A stretch of 27,176 nucleotides of DNA from Gnetum montanum (lineage: Eukaryota; Streptophyta; Gnetopsida; Gnetales; Gnetaceae). Positions 10,250 to 20,465 of this stretch are shown here, piece after piece. Numbering within the stretch: position 1 is the first letter of the stretch; the number at the start of each line of letters is the position of its first letter. The notes beneath the pieces were generated by a model, which saw only the letters and a program-made list of their open reading frames with translations, searched no databases and was not told where the DNA came from. The stretch is taken from NCBI GenBank assembly GCA_015680685.1, contig MNCI01018059.1, positions 952,457 to 979,632 on the forward strand. The letters run 5' to 3'. Made by a program: the position numbers and the translations under genes.

Positions 10250-10830
10250 CAAGCAAAAATCACAAACAACAAGATATAATGTGAAGAGCTTTTGTAGACA
10301 GCAAGCTAGGAAAGCAAAATTCAATATTATTATGATTTGAAAAAGAAAAAATATGGAAAAATTAGAAAAGGAGAAAATCTAAAAGCAGTTTGAAATTCAA
10401 TATTAGTATTATTCAAAAAAGGCAAAATTAGAAATGGAAAAACACAATTTGATATTATTGTCAATTAAAAGTTAAATGAGAACCCAATAAACTCTGAGAA
10501 TAGAAAAATAAAATTATGTAGTATTCTTATTTGAAAAGGTAAAAATAGTGCAAAATTAGAAATTGCATGAAAACACAATCAACTTTTGAAATCAAAAAAA
10601 CAATATTTGAAATTTAACATGCCTAAAACAATAAATAGTAAGGGGAAATTACAAACAATAGGTTGTGATGTAGAGGAAAGTAAGGCAAAATTAGAAATCG
10701 CATGAAAACACAATTAACTTTTGAAATCAAAAAAGAAAATTCAAAATTTTACATCGTTGAAACAACACACAAGAAGTAGAAATTGCAAATAGCAAGCTAT
10801 GATGCAAAGAGCTTTTGCAAAGAGTTTGAA
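10250..10830. repeat. A-rich degenerate repeat, right of gypsy element 1
   Basis: Continues the repeat interrupted at 3475. GAAATTGCATGAAAACACAA followed by TTTTGAAATCAAAAAA occurs near 10560 and, with small changes, near 10697, and matches 3400-3440. GAGCTTTTG occurs near 10287 and 10809. No coding potential is seen. Confidence 0.65.
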
Positions 10831-11125
10831 ATGAAGGATGAGGAGGACGATATGGTGTTGTCTATAATGCTATGTGTATGTTCTTATTTAACATCCTTAA
10901 GGTGACATCTACTTCACAGGTAAGTGAATATCTTGTGAATCATCCTTAAGGCATTTTGTGGTTCATTGAAAAGTCAAAGCATAGTTAACTTTTCCAAGCC
11001 ATATGCTCTTGACTACCTTATATATAAATTATATATAATTTGTTTAACATTGTTGCTTCCCTCGCATAAAGCCTGTATTCCTTTCTATTTCTATTTATTT
11101 TTTTCATGTATGCTCAATTATCTCT

Positions 11126-11127
<2 letters not shown>
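10831..11127. other. Unassigned AT-rich stretch
   Basis: No protein, RNA or transposon signature is recognised. It precedes a long T tract. Confidence 0.3.

Positions 11128-11174
<47 letters not shown>
11128..11174. repeat. Uninterrupted T tract, 47 bases
   Basis: Forty-seven consecutive T residues. It could be the reverse complement of a retroposon poly(A) tail or a slippage product. Shorter interrupted T runs occur at 11358-11392. Confidence 0.9.
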
Positions 11175-11175
<1 letters not shown>

Positions 11176-11675
11176 TTCATGCTATCTTAGTCTTGTTTAG
11201 GAGTTTCTAGATATAGCGATTTCTTGTAAACATTTTGGTTTCTTCATGCTTCTTTTGGTGTTGTTAGAAGAGGTATATATTGCTAGTTAAATAGTTAGTT
11301 TAGTGTGGAGAGTAATGTTGGAGGCTATTTGATTTGTTTAATGTTAGTTACTATGTATTTTTTTTTCTTTTTTTTTTCTTCCTTTTTTTTTTGTTGATTA
11401 GTTCTGGGTATTACAACTTATTTGTGTTTAGGGGTATCTATTGTAGTTATTTTAAAAGAAAAGTAATAGTTAGGCTTGATAGAATTTATTTGTGTTGCTT
11501 TATTATTTGGAGGCACATGGGTTGTTGTTTATTTTATAGGTGCCACATGGTGTAAGTTATATAGGATGTAGGAAGTTAGGCTTGTTTTTAAGAAGAGATA
11601 GTTGTTATAACATGTAGACATAGGTTTCTAGAATAGTTATAACTATATTTATGTTTTCTTTTTACTGGGTTATTT
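11175..11675. other. Unassigned T-rich stretch
   Basis: T-rich sequence without a recognised gene. The open frames here are hydrophobic translations of T runs. Confidence 0.3.
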
Positions 11676-11774
11676 GTTCAATTCTAGGATTTGTTTAAGG
11701 ATGTGAGCGTTCAATTTTGGGATTTGTTTAAGGATGTGAGTGTTCAATTCTGGGATTTGTTTAAGGGTGTGAGT
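11676..11774. repeat. 33-bp tandem repeat, three copies
   Basis: Units 11676-11708, 11709-11741 and 11742-11774 begin GTTCAATT and end GGATGTGAG or GGGTGTGAG. They differ from each other at only a few positions, so the array is fairly young or homogenised. Confidence 0.9.
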
Positions 11775-13133
11775 ATTACATTGTTGTTGTTATAAAATTT
11801 GTAGAATCTTACAAATTTTTTTTCCCAAAGGTAGGGAGCAACTAGGATTACTAAAATTTATTTGTTTTAGAGATTTGTATGGGGGAATGGGTCTTCCTTG
11901 GTGAAACAAAAAAATTGCACTTCAACATTATTATTATTTGAAAAGGGAAAAATTCAAAAAAGAGAAAATCTCAAAAAATGTAATTCCATATTATTTTTAC
12001 TCAAAAAGGAGAAAATTAACATATTGAACTTTCAAACTGAAGAATAGAAAAACCTCAAAATGGAAAAATATAATTTGAAACAAGAAAACAAATCTGAAAA
12101 TGTAAAAATGCAATTTGCAATTCAATATTATTGAACTCTACCAATGTCAGTCCCAAGCTTGGATACAAAAGAAGGGTTAGTGTTAGTTGGCTATAAAACC
12201 TTGCCAAATCTCATAAATGGGTTCTTTTTTAAATTTTGCAAATGCTAGGGCATTCCAAATATCAAGAGTTGAGTGAAAAATGTATAATATAGCAACCAAA
12301 TTTGATGTATACTAGCATGAAAGAAGGGAAGCAAGGGATGGGCATGGCTTTTTAGGTGTAACTTAAGTAAAAAGTGTGACTTATAGTGTGACAACTTTCA
12401 AAAGTTGAGAGTAGGCCTTAAAATTTTGGCTCTAAAGCAAGTACTACTCAATGTAATTGAACCTATAACTTCAATTTCCAAAGCTCTTACCACTACCATC
12501 AATTACTATTCTCTTGCATAGTTTGTCTTTGTCTCTTAGGATGAATCCAATTGCATAGTTTGCCTTTGTTTCTTAGGATGAGTCCATTGATGTTATGTAA
12601 GTTTTCATTTCCTTCATTAATCAATACCTTGAAAAAAAGAATTTGAAGTATCCATAGACACAATTTCAAAACAAAGTTACTGTTCAAATGTCTATACCAA
12701 CATGGGAATGACGAAGCAACAATACTCTTCAATATTTCCTTTTGTAACATAACTTGCTACATTTATATTTAATTGGCAAACCTAAACATACTTACATGAA
12801 GCTTTGAGGGTGGATAGAGGACTAAGGCTGTTAGAGAATCTGATGTTTATATAGATCTTATCAAGCTTACACCAAATTTTTAGAACTTAAATGCCTTTAT
12901 AATTCATTATTGTCCACTAGAATTGAACCTACTAGATCTTCGAAACCTTGCTTATGTGCAGCAGACAGCCAGATACAAGGTTTAGGATCCAAGCAAGTCG
13001 GAAGGCTGAGTAACAGGGTGGTATGAACGATGCCCCTTCCACCACTCTTGACCTTTTACCGGCCGAGAGTACACAACCTAAAAAATACGTGCGATATTCA
13101 ATCACATCAGGTTAGCCTAAATGTATGATCTTA
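11775..13133. other. Noncoding stretch with A-rich repeat and a 37-bp duplication
   Basis: 11920-12135 carries the A-rich repeat vocabulary of 2990-3475. At 12514 and 12551 a 37-bp unit (TTGCATAGTTTG...TCTTAGGATGA) is present twice. An 83-codon minus-strand frame at 12499-12750 spans that duplication and is not recognised. From about 12960 the base composition becomes less AT-rich, leading into the 3' flank of the CFA synthase pseudogene. Confidence 0.4.
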
Positions 13134-13139
13134 TTTATT
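13134..13139 (-). promoter_or_regulatory. Candidate polyadenylation signal of the CFA synthase pseudogene
   Basis: AATAAA on the minus strand, about 97 bases past the stop codon at 13236-13238. The spacing suits a plant 3' UTR. No transcript evidence is available. Confidence 0.35.
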
Positions 13140-13235
13140 GATTTTATGGCATGACACAATGTTGAGTAGGTTCCTTAGCGGCAAGGACTGAAATAGATAG
13201 GAGTTAAACTTGTACTGGTTTGGAATTTAGTTACT

Positions 13236-13395
13236 TCAATCGTGAGCCGTTGTTGGCCTTTTCAATTGTTGCGATGATACATAAGGCACCTGGTAGTCGT
13301 GCAAGGTCAGAGACCTGAATCCAGATACGCGGTACACGAAATAGTATTCCCATGTTCTGATGAACTTGTCGTCGTATCCAAGTTTTTTCAATTCA
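13236..13395 (-). pseudogene. CFA synthase last exon, C-terminus and stop
   Basis: After an AACAG acceptor the frame reads ELKKLGYDDKFIRTWEYYF and then VYRVSGFRSLTLHDYQV, ending in TGA at 13236-13238. The family has LGFDEKFIRTWEYYFDYCAAGF and TLGNYQ here. The exon is open throughout and joins the previous exon in phase. The tail beyond YQV differs from the usual 'FSRPGN' ending. Confidence 0.9.
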
Positions 13396-13555
13396 CTGTT
13401 CACATTATCACAGAAAATAGCTGCAATTAGAGCTGAGCTTACGTTCTAGCGTAAACATGAACAATTGAATTGCTGCCACTAAATCCCACCACAGGAACGA
13501 GTACTTCCTGCAATTTTAACTTTTACCATAAAATTGAAAGGGTACGTCGTCTGAC

Positions 13556-13636
13556 CTTAGATTGCTGAGCAAGTTTTTCCTCCAATGCAGGAGTGTTAGA
13601 GCATAGTGAGGGCCGATATTCTCTGCATGTTCAACA
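13556..13636 (-). pseudogene. CFA synthase penultimate exon
   Basis: An 81-nt exon with AG at its 5' side and GTCAGA as donor. It encodes VEHAENIGPHYALTLLHWRK then NLLSNL, matching family VEHLENIGIHYYQTLRYWRKNF. Its phase fits both neighbouring exons. A near-perfect palindrome (TGACATTG-A-CAATGTCA) lies just upstream in the intron. Confidence 0.9.
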
Positions 13637-13804
13637 CTGACATTGACAATGTCAATTTGAATTAGCATTTGTTGGAGATTATTAAAGAGGGTTTCATTTT
13701 GAAAGGGGTTTAAAGCTCAACACTGCGACATACTTTTAATGTACATTAGCAGTTTGGATTACTGCAGAGGGTTTAATTTTGAGAGAGGTCGACTTTAAGC
13801 TTAC

Positions 13805-13941
13805 TTGAAAGTTGATCGCTTGGCCATGGCTGTGGTAATCCTGCTGAAAGAAGGCAGGCAGCAACCTGGGAATATGTACTCCTTTATGAAATCAGAAGAT
13901 TTATTGTATGATTGGTATCTCTGATCAGGGATGGAGCTGAA
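13805..13941 (-). pseudogene. CFA synthase methyltransferase-domain exon
   Basis: A 137-nt exon between a TTTGCAG acceptor and a GTAAGC donor. It encodes FSSIPDQRYQSYNKSSDFIK and then EYIFPGCCLPSFSRITTAMA, matching the strongly conserved family segment ISIPDERYDEYRQSSDFIKE and YIFPGGCLPSLTRVTTAMA. One Gly of the 'PGGCLPS' motif is Cys. It is open and in phase with the next exon. Confidence 0.92.
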
Positions 13942-14012
13942 CTGCAAAGTGCAAAACGGCATTCCTTATTTTGAATTAATAATATATGGATATTTCAATA
14001 ACAGCATAAATA

Positions 14013-14655
14013 TAGGTGAAGTAGAAGTGATAATTCAAGGCCAAAGAGTCTCTTACTACAAATATAGTTCTGCTACCTAGGATCAATCATCCAATCACAT
14101 GGTGAAATTGATAAAGATATAAGAAATAGAATTGAAATAAAATGGTCAAAATTGAGACAGTGTAGTAGTGTTCCATGTGATAAAAGAATATCAATAAACT
14201 AAAGAGAATTTTATAGGACAGCAATCAGACCTCCTATCTTATATGGTGCTGAATGTTGAACAGTACAAGAGAGGCATTAACAACAAAATAGAGTAGCAGA
14301 TATGTAAATGCTTAGACAGATGTTGAATGTTATCTGAAGAGATAAACTGCATAATATAATTATTAGAGAAAGACCTAGAGTAGCTTCTATTTCACATAAG
14401 TTACAGAAATGTATTAGATGGTTTGAACATGAACAAAAGTAGACAATAAACCCATAAAGAAAGGTTATTACATCACTATTCCAGGAAAGCCACTGAAAGA
14501 AAGACCATAAAAAACATGGAAAATAGCAGTTGAGGATGATTGAAAGAAATTGCAAATAAACAAAGATGTACCTTCTCATAGATGCAAATGGCAAAAAGGA
14601 ACTCATGTACCAGACCCCATTTTGTTGGGACAAGGCTAGAATGATGATAATCATA
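14013..14655 (+). mobile_element. 3' end of an RTE-like LINE, antisense in a CFA intron
   Basis: On +, with frame changes and stops, the translation gives YLGSIIQ, GEIDKDIRNRI, CDKRISI, YRTAIRPPILYGAEC, then RVADM.MLRQM and IRWFEHEQ. This is the usual C-terminal region of plant LINE reverse transcriptase (family form YLGS...RTAIRPAMLYGAECW...RMLRW...RWFGHVQRR). It closes with TTGTTGGGACAAGGCTAGAATGATGAT, split here as TTGTTGGGACAAGGCT then AGAATGATGAT, like the short-repeat tails of RTE-type LINEs. Only about 640 bases remain, a typical 5' truncation. It lies between CFA exons at 13941 and 14765 and runs opposite to the gene. Confidence 0.85.
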
Positions 14656-14764
14656 TTAACTAAGCCGATACTTGATTATAACTTTGGAAGGATACGGTTT
14701 CTGGTAGATCAAATCAGACTTTTAAAACAGAATAATTAAAGTATTTTATCATCCTGTGATAAAC

Positions 14765-14829
14765 CTGCAAAACTAGAAGACCATCCTCTCTCAGAAGACC
14801 ATGCAAACCTCTTTCAATTTCTTTAATGT
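14765..14829 (-). pseudogene. CFA synthase methyltransferase exon fragment
   Basis: Reads IKEIERGLHGLLREDGLLVL and ends with Q just before a GTTTAT donor. The family has EEFFGCCESALAEDGLLVLQ directly before FISIPDERY, so this joins the exon at 13941 in phase. Upstream of IKEIE the homology stops after a TTCCTAG, and the expected CEMIEAVGHE segment is absent. The motif GAAGACCAT recurs several times around the break (14777-14855). Confidence 0.8.
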
Positions 14830-14924
14830 CTAGGAAGACCATGTCTAGAAGACCATACTACTTTATCAATTTATATTTTCTTAAATTTGGCCAGGAAAAA
14901 ACAAAGATTTGCACATTTACATAC

Positions 14925-15066
14925 CATAGAACAAATATTTTGTAGAACTCAACAAGAAGCATAATCCATTCCTTCCAATAGAATACTGGGTCATGAATTT
15001 GAAGAATGGGTTTTTTGTTGCACTCTTCCATGTTCCCTTGAAACTGTATGATGGCACCTCCATCTT
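14925..15066 (-). pseudogene. CFA synthase linker exon between the two domains
   Basis: A 142-nt exon with a TTACAAG acceptor and GTATGT donor. One frame reads DGGAIIQFQGNMEECNKKPI then LQIHDPVFYWKEW, matching family EEGGTMFTFGG and VLRVHNPQFYWKV. The following residues (LLVEFYKIFVLW) only loosely resemble LADAYINGDFSFVD. The frame does not agree with the phase left by the previous exon. Confidence 0.8.
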
Positions 15067-15381
15067 CTTGTAAACTATCACAACAGAGGATTTAAAGGGC
15101 ATTCTGTAAAAGTTGCCTAATCGTTTTTATAACAGAACAATTGGTTTTTCATATACTAAGCTTCAGGCCTAAGCTTATTTCAAAGAGTCTAAATGAAAAG
15201 AACTATGCCAGGACATGTTTCAAGGCAACATAACTGGTTATTCTTGCTCCTACAAGTCATTTAAGCTTTTCACCATCTCTATTGTCAATGCTTAACGTAA
15301 CAAGTTCGATATCTACGTCTTTATGCTAATATAACTTTTATGGAATAGCTTAAGTATAATCATCTTATGTAGTCTACTTAC

Positions 15382-15530
15382 ATTATGCAACCTGTTTTGA
15401 CAAACTGTTTAAAGAAAGAAATCACTATAAGGCATGCCCCAGCATCACTCCATGACAATGGAATTTTCCTCTTGAAGGATAGAGTAACTTGTCTTTCCCC
15501 TAGCAAGCTGGATGTTGCCTGCACACTTTC
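15382..15530 (-). pseudogene. CFA synthase exon at the end of the FAD domain
   Basis: A 149-nt exon with ACTGCAG acceptor and GTAAGT donor. It reads SSLLGERQ, then PLSWSDAGACLIVISFFKQF and VKTG, matching HGLLGKH and VPSLLETGARLFVTRFLGQF followed by ISTG. The 'DELKAGMAAA' motif that helps hold FAD, expected at the preceding junction, is not recognisable. Confidence 0.8.
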
Positions 15531-16040
15531 CTGCAGTATAAAAATGCATAATGCACAAAACATTCACTTCCAACAAAATGAAAACTTACCGGGAGGCTTG
15601 ATTCATCAATGAATTTCCCGTTCCTTGTTCTAAAATCTAAATGTATATGACTTTTCATGAATTTTATATTTCTTTTTGAAATAAATTTGAGAATTAACAG
15701 AATGCTTGAAAGAATATATACCAGCAAGATATCCTTATGGGATCCATACCCTGCCGAAAGAAAGTGCAAACGAAAGTATATCACTGCAAATCCAAAAACA
15801 TTGAAATGGAACAACAAAAGTTTAGGGAAACATATGTACATATTTTTTCATTCTTTTACCTTTTCTTTTTCTTTTTTCTTTTAAAAATGAAAGAGGATGT
15901 GCAAGTTAAACAATTTAGTATATAAACTGGAATTTTGAATCCATAAAGCCTGTTTCTCAAGCAGTTCCACATGAAATGAATGTTCATAACGCGTAACAGT
16001 TGGTGATAGAAAATGGAGCCCCAAAAAGAATGTAATTGAC

Positions 16041-17681
16041 CTTGATATAGACTACAAAACCGTAGGCCTCTCTTTCCTTGAATGTCGGCAAGGTCTTTTG
16101 CAGCTTGTGCTGTAACAGTAGATGGAACTGGATGGCTAATTGTCCATTTAAAAATGATGTCTCTAGGGAGACTTGGTGGGCCAACAGTCACAAAGTAATG
16201 TGTGCCTGTGGTACCCAAATTCTGAAAGGCACAGCATTGATTAATAGAGAACAAAATGGTCTCTTCAACGTATTTTACTTTACCATTACAGCATAATACA
16301 TACATACGATAACATAATACCAAGTTCTAAAGCAAAGCAACAAAAGATATGCAATAGAAACAAATCCACATGTACCTGTAATGTGTTAAGCCAGTAAGTG
16401 ACATATCCATTATTTTGATTGCTTTGAATGATATTCCATGCACTCCAAGCAGCTGTCTTTGGGCATGAAATCTTTGTCACTGTGACGGTATACATTGCTG
16501 TAACAACAGATAGATTAGCTATTTCGAAGCATCGATAAATTTTATATGCATAATGAATTAGTGTGTTACTTCATGCAAAAAGATTGCATTCTGTGACAAG
16601 ATTGAGCTTCTTTGAGCAAGAATAATTTAGCAAACTGGTAGTGGTCATTCTGTAAAACATAATTGTTTCTCATACCAAGTAGGGTACTGGTATGAACCCA
16701 AAACTCTCCGCTCTTCATATGTTGCAGACTTCTTTAACAATTTCAATGCATCAGTTGCATTAGTGGCCAGAGTGCAGCTTTCAAAGGTCTCTTCAATGCC
16801 ATTTGCATCAATTACGACACCTGCAATCATAGGAAAAATTAATTTCATTCAATCTATATATATGCCTCAATAAGCTTTTTAAAAAACGGTGCAAAAAACA
16901 ATAAATGTATACCTTTTCTGCTTCATAAACAATTCCTATTCTACGGTTATGGAAACTATAACAATTAACAAGCTCGTCAAAAATTTACCTTGGTCAGTAG
17001 CACAGATGTGATTTACAGAACCCCCTGTTTTTACTTCGCACTTCTTCTTTTTTGAGTTCTTGAGCAATCTGGAAGGTAAGTTTTCATGAGAAACTTGTGT
17101 GTGTCAAAATTCAAAACATGATTATCACGTTCAAGAAATTCCATGTCTTTAATTGTGTGTCGCACCTGGTCGTTGAATGTGGTAAAGTCAGATTTGATTG
17201 TGAATATCTGTGTAGGCCCTGTTATCCACATCACAAAGCAGTTGCAAATGTAAATGGATTACTAGCTATATGAGCTGAGGTCGCCCTGAATGTAATGATG
17301 CCCGGCTAAAATTGAGGTTCAGTATAGGTACAGATTGTGATTTATGATTTTATGTTACAAAAAATAACAAACCTGGAGTAGGTGATTGTTCTGGAAAAAG
17401 GAAAGCACAGAAACTGCAGAGAACCCCAAAACCTGGTCTGCAGTGCATGGCCATATAGAGGTGCATATTGGAAGCTGTAAACATTTCATTTCCTTGTAAG
17501 AACCAATTTTTTTAAAAAAACATAAAACCCCAGAAAATAAAATTAAGACAACCAAGATGAAAATGAAAATTTTACCAGGTAAAGTTGCTGGAACTGTTTT
17601 GAGCATCTGTGAGATTGAAGGAACTGACCGAGTGTTTCCTCGGTAGCATCTCCGTTGTTCTTGTCAGCATTTTCCAGATAA
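16041..17681 (-). pseudogene. CFA synthase, seven consecutive FAD-domain exons
   Basis: Exons at 17681-17576 (YLENADKN, ETLGQFLQS, QLYL), 17474-17373 (PICTSIW, GFSAVSVLSFFQNNHLLQ), 17218-17166 (GPTQIFTIKSDFTTF), 17068-16989 (CEVKTGGSVNHI), 16820-16676 (ATNATDALKLLKKSA, RRVLGSYQY), 16497-16376 (NVYRHSDKDFMPK, then AAWSAWNII and GYVTYWLNTLQ) and 16221-16041 (YFVTVGPPSLPRDIIFKWTI, then DIQGKRGLRFC). All follow plant CFA synthase in order, and introns have GT and AG ends. Exons 17681 and 17474 read through cleanly. Frame breaks lie at the start of 17218, in an A-rich run near 17044, and near 16464 in the 16497 exon. The protein segment is otherwise well conserved. Confidence 0.9.
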
Positions 17682-20465
17682 CTGCAAAGCCCAACAAGCA
17701 AAATAGTTAAGAGAGCTGCAATACTGAAAATGACACAAATGTATAGTTCAATACTAAAGCATACAAGTATAAAGACATTCAGTTTTACGTCAGTTTTCAA
17801 ATCCGTAGAAGTATAAAGACATTCATTTTCACATCAGCTCTGAATTTTTACTTGCGTGAACTAAAAGCACATCCATTCTCCACTGAGATCCTCTTGCACA
17901 TTATCTCTGAATTTTTAGTTGCGTGTACTAAGACCACCTCCACTGAGATCCTCTTGCATTTATCGGCCAGACGAATTTCAGAATTCCTTCCAGAACCCAT
18001 AACTCACTTGATGATATTTTTTAACCCATAACTCACTGGAATCAAGTTGTCACTTGGGACGCTATAACGAGTATCTTAGTTATTTCAAATATAAAAACTT
18101 AAATGAAAGTAAAAAGAGAGAACGACTGACGTAGCAGACAGAAATGACCATGGCGTCGTTTAATAAACAAACGGTAAGAAAATCTAACAAGTAGATTGCT
18201 TTGCATCTTTCTTCAGACAGAAACGTATCAAAAAATCGAATGTTGCGCTCAAAACTGCACCGTAATTCTCCCAGGCAGCCACTGAAGACCAAAACTCAAA
18301 TAATTGCTCCCCCGCTTACCCGAAAAAATTTGAAGAGCCACTTTTGACATTGTATCTCTGCTTTTACAGGATGACACCAGTAAACTGTACTGTTAAACAC
18401 ATAAAGTGGCTATTCCTTAAAACACACATCAAAAGCCAAAACGGTGGACATGGAAAACCCATATCACGAAAATGTCAAAAACAACTTTCACGGCTTTTCT
18501 TATTCATCTGTGTCAGTCGTACTGTCTGTTCCGTTAATACCGTGTTGCAGGTTAAGCAAAGAAATGGCTACCTCGTCATTCATGGCTGTCAGTGGCAGTC
18601 TGCTAAAAAATGGTAAAAAGGGAAATTTGTTTTTAAAGCACTGCATAACTATAAAACAAACTACCTACAATTAAATGAATTAATGTATTGAAATCAGATA
18701 GGCAAAATGTCTGGTATAAACCCAGTTACCCAGTACAACTACTACAACATAGAATACTGATAACCTTTTCTTTCAAAAGGACAGGAAAATGTTAATCATC
18801 GACAAAGTTATGTTATCGCGAAAGAAATCAGAATATTCTTTATTCTTTGCAATTATCGGAACATTGTATTTTTTATTATTGTAGTGTATGTTTAGTTACG
18901 TAAATATATTCACGTGTGTGGAATTGGTCGAAGATGTTGAGTTTACAGATTCATGAATTTGAGCTGATTACATGTCCAACAATGATATCTGAATATAATA
19001 CCAAAACAAAAGAAATAATAAGCCTGGCATAAATTTGAAGATTAATCTGGTAAACCTTCATGGAATTAAGTCCACCAATTTTCTAAATATAATCGGTTGA
19101 TTCTACGAGTCCAGCCTCATCAGGAGAATCAAGTATGCTAAATTTGGAAAGATCTCTCTTTCGTGAGCTAATTTCTTAATTTCTTATGATTCAAAAATTG
19201 GAGTATAAAAATAGTTTTTCTAATTAAAATTTAGTGAGCCCACAAATGTTTCATCAGCAGTTTCACAATACTAAACACACCTTTAAGTAACCAAAATCAT
19301 AGTTTGAAAAATGGATAGATTCGGAAAATTGGAGAACCATATAATAAAAAATTGGAATAAAAATTCTTGAGAAACTAGTATCAAATCCCATACAACGGTG
19401 CTTATAAATATTTATTTTAATTATTTTATGAGATCGTTAAAATTTGAAAACAGTTTGTATTTAACAGCGATTAATTTGGGTTTTTGCGCCGAATTTTTAA
19501 ATTTAATTAAATAAAAAATAAATGATATTATCAATCGGACATGCAATCAACAACTGTTCAGCGAATCGCAGATTTCACAGATAAAATCTACCCTAATAAA
19601 CGCAGTCAATCATTTTCAACTGGATCGCTGTTGAAAATTTAAAGGTAAACAAAGGTCAAATCCCGTTTCTGATAGTGTGGCGTTCATCGAGTTTTATAAA
19701 TCTGTCCTACACTGGTAATTCGTAAGCCGCCACGTGAAGTTGACATCAAAGAAACTTGTATTCTTGATTCTCTCAATTCTCCCCGCATCAACGACTGTAC
19801 GCAAAGTATTTATCATTTAGCAATCAAATGACAGCCGGAAAGCAATATGTTTGTAGTCAACCTTTTACAGTATTAATTGCTTGAACAAGAACTAAGAAAT
19901 AAAGCAGTACCAAACCCAGCGATACAAGAGTGTTAGTACATCGTAGCATGCACTCGAATAAGACGGCAGTCCCAAATCCGCGTACAAAGGAAATTAAAGA
20001 AACAAAATTATTGAATGAGAGAAATTCCGGTCTCCCAAAATTTAAATTAAAAAACGTAGAACGACAAAGCACTCATCATAATGGCAAGGTCGTAAACTAG
20101 CAATTACGCATGTTAAAAGAGAAAAGGGTACGGAGGTATAGCCAACACCAAAAAAATGGAATTACAGGTCAGAGTATGATTCATGAATCACTAGTCCAGA
20201 AACCACAACCTGCCAACTGTAACGGGAGTTACAGGACACAAAAAGTATGATGTGACACACACCCCAGGATTAAAGCATCTAACAAGAAAACACGTTACTC
20301 GCATCATCTTCGAAAACAAGAAAACAAGCAAAATCAATTTCAGATACAATATGGTGTTTCTTCCGTTCACCTGAAGATGAATATACATAAGATCGAAAAG
20401 TAGTCTTATTCGATTCATGCGTTAAAACACAAAGAAAAGAAATGGGACTAAGCCTTGCCTTGTGA
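17682..20465. other. Long intron of the CFA synthase pseudogene
   Basis: About 2.8 kb separates the second and third recognised exons. No exon or transposon protein is recognised inside. A short segment (TCTGAATTTTTA...CCTCTTGCA) is duplicated at 17839-17898 and 17906-17958, and AGTATAAAGACATTC occurs at 17766 and 17810. An 8-bp inverted repeat lies at 19097-19104 and 19125-19132. A family piece equivalent to 'DDVLS' before YLEN is not found. Confidence 0.5.

Noticed and set aside
10966-11555. Phe-rich hydrophobic open frames that look like membrane proteins
   Set aside because: They are T-tract translations without any family signature.
12130-12225. Stretch ACCAATGTCAGTCCCAAGC followed by GGATACAAAAGAAGGGTTAG, reminiscent of sequence near plant retroelement reading frames
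   Set aside because: I could not place it in a specific element or find a coding frame around it, so it is not annotated as a mobile element.
12499-12750. Minus-strand frame with LWILQILFFKVLINEGNENL, which at first resembled the CFA segment LLNLFLILIANRD
   Set aside because: It lies downstream of the clear C-terminal CFA exon and stop at 13236, spans a 37-bp tandem duplication, and the match is short and weak.
19097-19132. Inverted repeat whose minus strand reads CTGATGAGGCTGG, resembling a hammerhead ribozyme core
   Set aside because: The required CGAAAC-type box and the three stems are not present; only CGTAGAATC follows. The 8-bp arms with a 20-base loop are common by chance in AT-rich DNA.
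19857-20072. 71-codon minus-strand hydrophobic frame in the long CFA intron
   Set aside because: There is no homology to CFA synthase or another recognised family. The length is within chance expectation.
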